A DNA stretch of 37,229 nucleotides from an uncultured Sphingomonadales bacterium. Lineage in GTDB: Bacteria > Pseudomonadota > Alphaproteobacteria > Sphingomonadales > Sphingomonadaceae. The position numbers and the translations under genes were made by a program. The DNA is taken from contig CALMZE010000050.1 of the NCBI GenBank assembly GCA_937870585.1, forward strand, positions 1 to 37,229. Direction: 5' to 3'. Below are positions 32,173 to 37,229 of this stretch, piece by piece (the stretch's first letter is position 1; each line of letters begins with the position of its first letter). Under the pieces are notes generated by a model. That model was not told the origin of the DNA. It saw only the letters and a program-made list of their open reading frames with translations, and did no database searches.

Positions 32173-34275
32173 ATGGGCTTCACGATCGTGCCAGGGGCAG
32201 ATGGCGAGCACATCACCTATTGCCGCATTTGCGAAGCGCTGTGCGGCATGGTCGCCACGGTAGAGCAGGGGCGCATCACCCGGATCAGGTCAGACAAGGA
32301 TAATCCCCATTCTCGCGGCCATATCTGCGTGAAAGGCCCTGCGCTCGCGGAACTGGCCTATGATGAAGACCGCATCACCCGCCCAATGAAGCGAATAGGG
32401 GCCGCCGGAGAGTTCACGCCGGTCTCTTGGGACGAAGCGCTCGATGATATTGCCGCGCGCCTGTCCGCCATCATCAACACGCACGGGGCTGAGGCTTTCG
32501 CCATGAACACCGGCAATCCGCCGAGCATGGGCTGGCCGAGTGCGATGGGCAACGCGCTGTTCCAGCAGGCAATGGGCTGCACGCGGCTCTATTCGCCCTC
32601 TTCGGAGGATATTTCGACGCCGGTGCTCGCCACCGAGCTGATGTTTGGCACCCACGCCTTCGTCTTCCCCGATCTGGCGGCGTGCGATCATCTGCTGATC
32701 TTCGGCTCCAACCCGCTCGTTAGCCATGGCTCGCTGCTGATCGCCCCGCGCTTCAAGGCGGATATGGATGCCATTGCCGCGCGGGGAAGGGTGATTGTGA
32801 TTGATCCGCGCCGCAGCGAAACCGCGCGCAAGTTTGAACATGTCTCGATCATGCCGGAAGGCGATGTGTGGTTGCTGGCCGCGATGCTTTCCGTCATTCG
32901 CGCGGAAGGGCTAGATGCGGCTGACTTTGTGGCAGACCAGTGCAGCGGCTGGCCGGAGCTGACTGCGGCGCTCGCCACGATTACGCCAGAGCAGGCAGCC
33001 CCTCTGTGCGGGATTGACGCCAGCACCATCCGCAGCCTCGCGCGCGATTTCGCCGAAGCACCCCGCGCCGCCGCAATGGGACGCATCGGCATCTGCCGGG
33101 GGCAATATTCCACGCTGACCAACTTTCTGCTCCACGCCCTCAATGTTGTGTGCGGGCGCTTCCATGCCGAAGGGGGCATTGGCTGGGGCCATGGCGGCAG
33201 CGCGACCGATGAGCCTTTCCGGGGCATCTCGCCACTGGCGGCACGCGGCGGCGTTCCCTCGCGCGTCAGCGGCATACCTAGCGTTTGGGGTGCGCAATCG
33301 AGCCTGACCTTTCTGGAGGAGATGATCACCCCCGGCCCCGGCCAGATCAGGGCATTGCTGCTCAGCGGGGCCAATCCGGTGATGTCCATGCCCAACGGCC
33401 CGGCGCTGCCACAGGGCTTTGCGCTTCTCGACCTGATGGTGTCGCTCGATCTCTACATGAATGAAAGCAACGCGCACGCGCATTACATCCTGCCCGTCAC
33501 CACCGCGCTGGAGCGGGCGGACATCAACCAGTTCTTTATGAACCATATGGTGCGCCCGTTCGCCCAGCATGTTGCCGCTGTGATCCCGCCCTTAGGTGAT
33601 GCCCGGATGGAGTTCGACATTTTGCGTGATCTCGCCGCCCGCATGGGCCGCGACGCGCCGTTCGGCAACATGACGCCATTCGACATGGCCGATGCCGCTT
33701 TGAAGGCGGGCGTCGAAGGTCTGTCACTGGAAGCGATCAAGGCGCATCCCCACGGGCTGATGATCGAACGCGGGCGCTGGGCGTTCGACTGGAAGACTCG
33801 CATGGGCCATGCAGACGGGCGCATCCGGCTCTACCCGGCACTGATTGCGGAGGAAATTGCGCGGCTGCTCTCTGCCCCGCCGCGCAATCCGGATGCGCTG
33901 CGCCTGATCAACCTGCGAAGGCTCAAGTCCATCAACAGCTGGATGAACAATGTGGACGGGCTGGCCCGCAGTAATGATCCCGCCCTGCTAATCCACCCGC
34001 ACGATGCCGCCGCGCGCGGCGTGCAGGACGGCGCTACTGCCTCGCTCCGCAGTGCATGGGGGGAGATTGAGGTGCAGGCGCGGATTACGGACGAAGTGCG
34101 GCCCGGTTGTGTCGCTTATCCGCACGGGCGCGGCAATGAAGGCGGATGGACGCGCGCGGCAGCCCGGCCCGGCGCGAACCTCAACCGCATCACGCCCAAC
34201 ACCCCCGACATGGCGGAACCGGCCTCTGGTATGAGTTGGCTGGAAGGGTTTGATGTTGAGGTGGTGGCGCTATGA
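32173..34275 (+). CDS. Molybdopterin-dependent oxidoreductase (bis-MGD, one [4Fe-4S]), paralogue B
   Basis: This 700-residue protein has the same architecture as the enzyme at 23483-25594. The cluster cysteines are C17, C20, C24 and C52 (YCRICEALCG ... ICVKG), with K54 after the last one. Cofactor-binding segments include LLIFGSNPLVSHGS, GRVIVIDPRRSET and LLLSGANPVMSMPNG; the C-terminal domain contains LINLRRLKSINSWMNN. At the metal-ligand site it reads LYSPSSED, again without Cys or Sec. There is no Tat signal. The first cysteine motif of the two proteins is nearly the same, but the remainder is clearly diverged, so this is not a recent duplication. AGGAGAG precedes the ATG, and its stop overlaps the sulfotransferase start (ATGA). 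The substrate is unknown. Confidence 0.88.
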   Translation: MGFTIVPGADGEHITYCRICEALCGMVATVEQGRITRIRSDKDNPHSRGHICVKGPALAELAYDEDRITRPMKRIGAAGEFTPVSWDEALDDIAARLSAIINTHGAEAFAMNTGNPPSMGWPSAMGNALFQQAMGCTRLYSPSSEDISTPVLATELMFGTHAFVFPDLAACDHLLIFGSNPLVSHGSLLIAPRFKADMDAIAARGRVIVIDPRRSETARKFEHVSIMPEGDVWLLAAMLSVIRAEGLDAADFVADQCSGWPELTAALATITPEQAAPLCGIDASTIRSLARDFAEAPRAAAMGRIGICRGQYSTLTNFLLHALNVVCGRFHAEGGIGWGHGGSATDEPFRGISPLAARGGVPSRVSGIPSVWGAQSSLTFLEEMITPGPGQIRALLLSGANPVMSMPNGPALPQGFALLDLMVSLDLYMNESNAHAHYILPVTTALERADINQFFMNHMVRPFAQHVAAVIPPLGDARMEFDILRDLAARMGRDAPFGNMTPFDMADAALKAGVEGLSLEAIKAHPHGLMIERGRWAFDWKTRMGHADGRIRLYPALIAEEIARLLSAPPRNPDALRLINLRRLKSINSWMNNVDGLARSNDPALLIHPHDAAARGVQDGATASLRSAWGEIEVQARITDEVRPGCVAYPHGRGNEGGWTRAAARPGANLNRITPNTPDMAEPASGMSWLEGFDVEVVAL

Positions 34276-35417
34276 AGACCGGATTTCTCGCACAAGACGA
34301 GCGCTTGCACGAAGAGGCGATGGCGGCGACCGGTCTCTCCGATTTTGGCGACCCCACCTATCGCGAAGGCTTGCGGCAATTGCTCGCTGCCCGCGATGCG
34401 AGCGGGGTCAACTATCCGCATGACGGCGAGACGATCCTTGGCCCGATCCGGCAGACGCTTGCCACCCGATTGGTCACGCTGGAGCGGATCAAGCAGGCAG
34501 GCGCGCTTCCGCCCGTTACAGCGCCGATTTTCGTCCTCGGCCTGCCGCGCACCGGCACCACCGCGATGCAGCGGCTGCTTATGGCCGATCCCCGCCATCA
34601 AGGGCTTGAATATTGGCTGGGGGAAAAGCCCAAGCCCCGCCCCCCGCGCGCGGACTGGGCCGTCGATCCTGATTTCGTCGCCTGTCGCGAGGCCGTGTCG
34701 GCGATGGCCGAAGCCGCGCCCGTGGTGCTCAAACTGCATCCCATGGCGGCAGACCAGGGCGAGGAATGCCGTCTGGTGATGGAGCAGAGTTTCGGCCACT
34801 CCTCCTTCAGCCTTGTGGCGCCGCTCCGCCCCTATCAGGACTGGCTTTTCGCGGCGGACCTTGCGCCGCACTATCAGCATTTCAAACGCGTGCTCGGCCT
34901 GATTGGCGCGAACGATCCGGGCAAGCGCTGGGTGCTCAAATGCCCGCACCATGCCCCGCAGGTGGAGAGCCTGCTGCGCGTCTTTCCCGATGCCCGGATC
35001 ATCCTGATGCACCGCCCGGTCGAAGAGCTGATCCCCAGCGTATCCCAGCTGGCGGATGCGTTCCTCGCGCTGGTCGAAGGCCCCGGCGTGGATATGGTCG
35101 CTCGCGCGGCATTGATCGCCGAAAATCTGGACCTGACGCTGCGGAGACTGCTTGCCGCGCGCGAGGCTCATCAGGCGCAGGTGTTTGATCTGACGATGAA
35201 GCGTTTTGTCGCCGATCCGCTGGCCGCCGTGGAATCCGCCTATGCGCATTTCGGCATCGCCATGGATGAGAGTCGCCGCGCTGCACTTACCGCGTGGGTC
35301 GCAGCCAACCATGGGGCAGGCCATGGCGCACCCGCGTCCGGCCCGCTGCCCTATGGTCTCAACCGGGACGCGCTGCGGGAACGCTTTCACTATTATCAGG
35401 GGCACGGCGATGGATGA
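34272..35417 (+). CDS. Sulfotransferase family protein
   Basis: This 381-residue protein has the 5-prime phosphosulfate-binding loop GLPRTGTTAMQRLL (residues 90-103) of PAPS-dependent sulfotransferases. The 3-prime phosphate-binding region is likely around WVLKCPHHAPQVESLLRVFPDARIILMHRPVEELIPSVSQ. It belongs to the bacterial Sulfotransfer_3-type group, many members of which are uncharacterised. The pairing with the following DUF6473-like gene (eight-base overlap) and the ATGA overlap with the molybdenum enzyme place it firmly in this operon. Sulfation in a catabolic cluster is unexpected. It may modify the substrate or an intermediate, or the fold may have been reused. Confidence 0.85.
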   Translation: MKTGFLAQDERLHEEAMAATGLSDFGDPTYREGLRQLLAARDASGVNYPHDGETILGPIRQTLATRLVTLERIKQAGALPPVTAPIFVLGLPRTGTTAMQRLLMADPRHQGLEYWLGEKPKPRPPRADWAVDPDFVACREAVSAMAEAAPVVLKLHPMAADQGEECRLVMEQSFGHSSFSLVAPLRPYQDWLFAADLAPHYQHFKRVLGLIGANDPGKRWVLKCPHHAPQVESLLRVFPDARIILMHRPVEELIPSVSQLADAFLALVEGPGVDMVARAALIAENLDLTLRRLLAAREAHQAQVFDLTMKRFVADPLAAVESAYAHFGIAMDESRRAALTAWVAANHGAGHGAPASGPLPYGLNRDALRERFHYYQGHGDG

Positions 35418-36317
35418 GATCAATCCTGCGGACTTTTTTGCCGATTACAGCAAGCGCGATCATGAGATTGTCGATTATGCCTTTTATCGTTTCGACGCGC
35501 TGCCTTCGGTCGGGTTTCGCGGGCCGCCACTCGCACCTGACGTGCTGGAGAGCGGGGGTTACTGCACCGCAATTGGCGCAGCACAGACGCTGGGCGTCTA
35601 TGCGCCAAGTCCCTTTCCCGCGCTCATCACCGAACGCACGGGCCTGCCCTGCCTCAATCTCGCGACCGGCGGCGCGACGGCGGCCTTCTTCGCCTGCCAG
35701 CCTGCCTTGATTGAAATCGCCAATCGGGGCCGGTTCGTCATCCTGCAAGTGATGACGGCCCGCGCGGAAGGCAATTCGCGGGCAGTGCCTGTGGGGCTCA
35801 ACTTCATGCGCGACACACGGACCGGCGAAACCGAAATGAACGAGGCCTTCTGGCTGCGGATGCTCGCTGAAGATCGTGCCGCCGTACCGCAGTTGGTGCA
35901 GGAAAGCCTGCACAGCTGGCGCGCCTCCTATCAGCGGCTGATCGCGCAAATCCATGTGCCGATCATCCTGTTCGACTTTTCAACCAAGCCCGATGATGAA
36001 GTGACAGACTTCAACGCGACCACCCGCGATGAATTTGCGGCAGCTTTCCGCAGTTCGTGGATCGCGCTTCGATCGACGCCGTGGCGGGGCTCTGCGCGGA
36101 TGTCGCCGCCTGCAAAAACGCGCCGGGGCTGCCCCATCCACTGATCAGCCCCTTTACCGGCGCTCCGGGGCAGGTCGATTTCGGGGCTATGAACAACACG
36201 ATGGCGGAGGAAATTCACGCGACCAACGCCTATTATCCTTCGCCCGAGATGCACGAGGATGCCTTCGCCGCACTCGCTCCGCACATCACGCGGTTGACAG
36301 GCACCGCCCCGGCATGA
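35410..36317 (+). pseudogene. DUF6473-like protein gene with a one-base frameshift
   Basis: The first frame (35410-36144) encodes a recognisable N-terminal domain: SGGYCTAIGAAQTLGVYAPS, PCLNLATGGATAAFFACQP and FVILQVMTARAEGNS, resembling DUF6473. After DEFAAAF near 36047 it runs into low-quality sequence and stops early. The other frame from about 36048 continues as FPQFVDRASIDAVAGLCADV and runs to a natural end at 36317 with GQVDFGAMNNTMAEEIHATN. One missing T in the CTTTC run at 36044-36048 would restore a protein of about 302 residues. This may be a true mutation or a sequencing error in a homopolymer. The start overlaps the sulfotransferase stop by eight bases. The function is unknown; proximity suggests it serves the sulfotransferase. 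Confidence 0.75.
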
Positions 36318-36351
36318 AACGGCTACAGGGCATTTAGACAGGGGAAAATGA

Positions 36352-36960
36352 TTGGGACGTCCCAGAAAACCGCTCATCTCGCGCGAGGCCGCAACACAGG
36401 CTGCGCTGGCGGTGATCGATGAAGAGGGGCTGGACGGCTTCAGTCTGGGCGCAGTTGCGCGGCAGATGGCGGTCAAGGCCCCCTCGCTCTATTATCATTT
36501 TCGCGACAAGGCGGAGATCCTGTCCGAAGTCGCGCGCTTCATCCTGCTCGACACCGGTTACCGTGACGATATGCCCGGCACCTGGGAGGAACGCACCATC
36601 GAGCTGTGCAAGGAAACCCGGCGCGCTTTGCTCAAACACCCCAATGCCGCGCCGCTGATCCTGCAATTCTTCCCGCGCCATTTGCTTCTGGATGCCTATG
36701 AACACGCCGTGGAAGGCTATCCGCGCACGCGAGAGCTCCACATGGCCATATTGGAGGGGATCGAGAAGCTCACCTTTGGTGACGCGCTGTTTGCCGCTGC
36801 GGCTCAGGCGCGGGGCCTGCCCGCCATGCCCGAGATCGACCCGGCGACTTATCCCAATCTGGCGGAATCGGTCGCGGCAAACCGGATGGATGATGAAGCG
36901 GTGTTCGTTGAAGCGCTGCGGATGTTCTTTGCCGGAGTTCGGGTGCGGACGGAGGGGTGA
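36352..36960 (+). CDS. TetR/AcrR family transcriptional regulator
   Basis: This 202-residue regulator has an N-terminal helix-turn-helix (about residues 12-58): AALAVIDEEGLDGFSLGAVARQMAVKA, then PSLYYHFRDKAEIL. An all-helical ligand-binding domain follows, somewhat like the TetR_C_1 type. No in-frame ATG exists between the upstream stop TGA (36349-36351) and the conserved GRPRKP, so the start is TTG at 36352 with GGGGA upstream. An ATG at 36348 is in another frame. It is the last gene of the plus-strand unit and the only regulator visible in the island, so it is the best candidate for binding the TATCTA-N7-TAGATA operators. Confidence 0.9.
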   Translation: MGRPRKPLISREAATQAALAVIDEEGLDGFSLGAVARQMAVKAPSLYYHFRDKAEILSEVARFILLDTGYRDDMPGTWEERTIELCKETRRALLKHPNAAPLILQFFPRHLLLDAYEHAVEGYPRTRELHMAILEGIEKLTFGDALFAAAAQARGLPAMPEIDPATYPNLAESVAANRMDDEAVFVEALRMFFAGVRVRTEG

Positions 36961-36996
36961 AATGTCGAGAGGGGGACACTGAACGTTTCCACCTCA

Positions 36997-37087
36997 CCGT
37001 TCGTGCTGAGCTTGTCGAAGCACAGTCTTTCTCTGGTCATCAAGGCCTCAAGATAAGGCAGTCCTTCGACAAGCTCAGGACGAGCGG
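36997..37087. repeat. Dispersed inverted repeat, copy 4
   Basis: CCGTTCGTGCTGAGCTTGTCG and CGACAAGCTCAGGACGAGCGG face each other across about 50 bases, between the convergent TetR and thiolase genes. It is the same family as 201-290, 10548-10661 and 11968-12053. Its position between two stop codons again suggests a terminator-like role. Confidence 0.85.
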
Positions 37088-37095
37088 AGTTGGTT

Positions 37096-37229
37096 TCAAT
37101 CCACCCCGAAAATCGCCGAGCTGATCGTGGGAGAACCCGGACCGCCTGCCAGCAAGCTGGTGCGCGCGCCCGGCACCGGGTTGGGGCTTTCCCCGCGCAG
37201 GCAGCGCACGGCTTCCACCGCCGTCACAA
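37096..37229 (-). CDS. Thiolase family protein, C-terminal fragment (cut by window edge)
   Basis: The last 43 residues of a minus-strand gene are visible, ending with TGA at 37096-37098. The translated end, TAVEAVRCLRGESPNPVPGA and then RTSLLAGGPGSPTISSAIFGVD, matches the C-terminal end of thiolases of the SCP-x/lipid-transfer type, where VEAxRQLRGE and a glycine-rich last strand are typical. Such thiolases release acetyl-CoA or propionyl-CoA in beta-oxidation, including that of steroid side chains. The catalytic cysteine and histidine lie outside the window, so assignment rests on this tail only. Confidence 0.65.
   Translation of the reverse strand, partial: VTAVEAVRCLRGESPNPVPGARTSLLAGGPGSPTISSAIFGVD

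Noticed and set aside
1-37229. tRNA, rRNA, transposase, integrase or phage genes
   Set aside because: I looked for the cloverleaf ends, D/T arm motifs, DDE transposases and integrase motifs and saw none. A dedicated scan with a tRNA finder would be decisive.

Overview
The window looks like a chromosomal segment of a GC-rich alphaproteobacterium, most likely a member of the Sphingomonadaceae. The reasons are the DUF3576-leuS-lptE-holA gene order, a typical sphingomonad TonB-dependent receptor, catabolic clusters rich in oxygenases, and many copies of an inverted repeat whose arm reads CCGTTCG(T/C)CCTGAGCTTGTCG. No phage, insertion sequence, tRNA, rRNA or CRISPR was found. This placement is an inference from gene content.

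Left zone (1-4633). After the tail of an Old Yellow Enzyme gene comes a minus-strand operon encoding an extradiol dioxygenase, a flavin-dependent hydroxylase and a KshA-like Rieske oxygenase. These resemble HsaC, HsaA and KshA of aerobic steroid-ring degradation. A crotonase-family gene is transcribed divergently. The intergenic region holds a perfect FNR-type box (TTGAT-N4-ATCAA) and a second inverted repeat.

Middle zone (4634-20699). This is mainly housekeeping: an M13 metallopeptidase, a TonB-family protein, gltX, then DUF3576 lipoprotein - leuS - [unusual gene] - lptE - holA, a ThiE-like gene back to back with a YggS-type PLP protein, a Gdt1/UPF0016 transporter, and a DUF1963 protein paired with a lipoprotein. 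The unusual gene (10689-11939) is the main discovery. Its N-terminal two thirds align with tRNA-dependent cyclodipeptide synthases, with all four catalytic positions conserved. Its C-terminus is a cyclic-nucleotide-binding domain with an intact phosphate-binding cassette and no DNA-binding domain. It reads as a cyclic-nucleotide-gated cyclodipeptide synthase lodged between leuS and lptE, with a repeat element on each side.

Right zone (20700-37229). This is an accessory catabolic island. It has a TonB-dependent receptor for uptake, then a minus-strand run of GMC oxidoreductase, Rieske oxygenase, CaiB/BaiF CoA-transferase, acyl-CoA synthetase and a molybdopterin oxidoreductase. Divergent from it are an SDR, a second and distantly paralogous molybdopterin oxidoreductase, a sulfotransferase-like protein, a DUF6473-like gene carrying a frameshift, and a TetR regulator. 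The tail of a thiolase gene closes the window. Two promoters in the island share a near-identical operator (TATCTA-N7-TAGATA), probably the target of the TetR protein. The genes suggest import, oxidation and CoA activation of a bulky hydrophobic compound. Steroid-like substrates are plausible given the left zone, but the substrate cannot be read from sequence.
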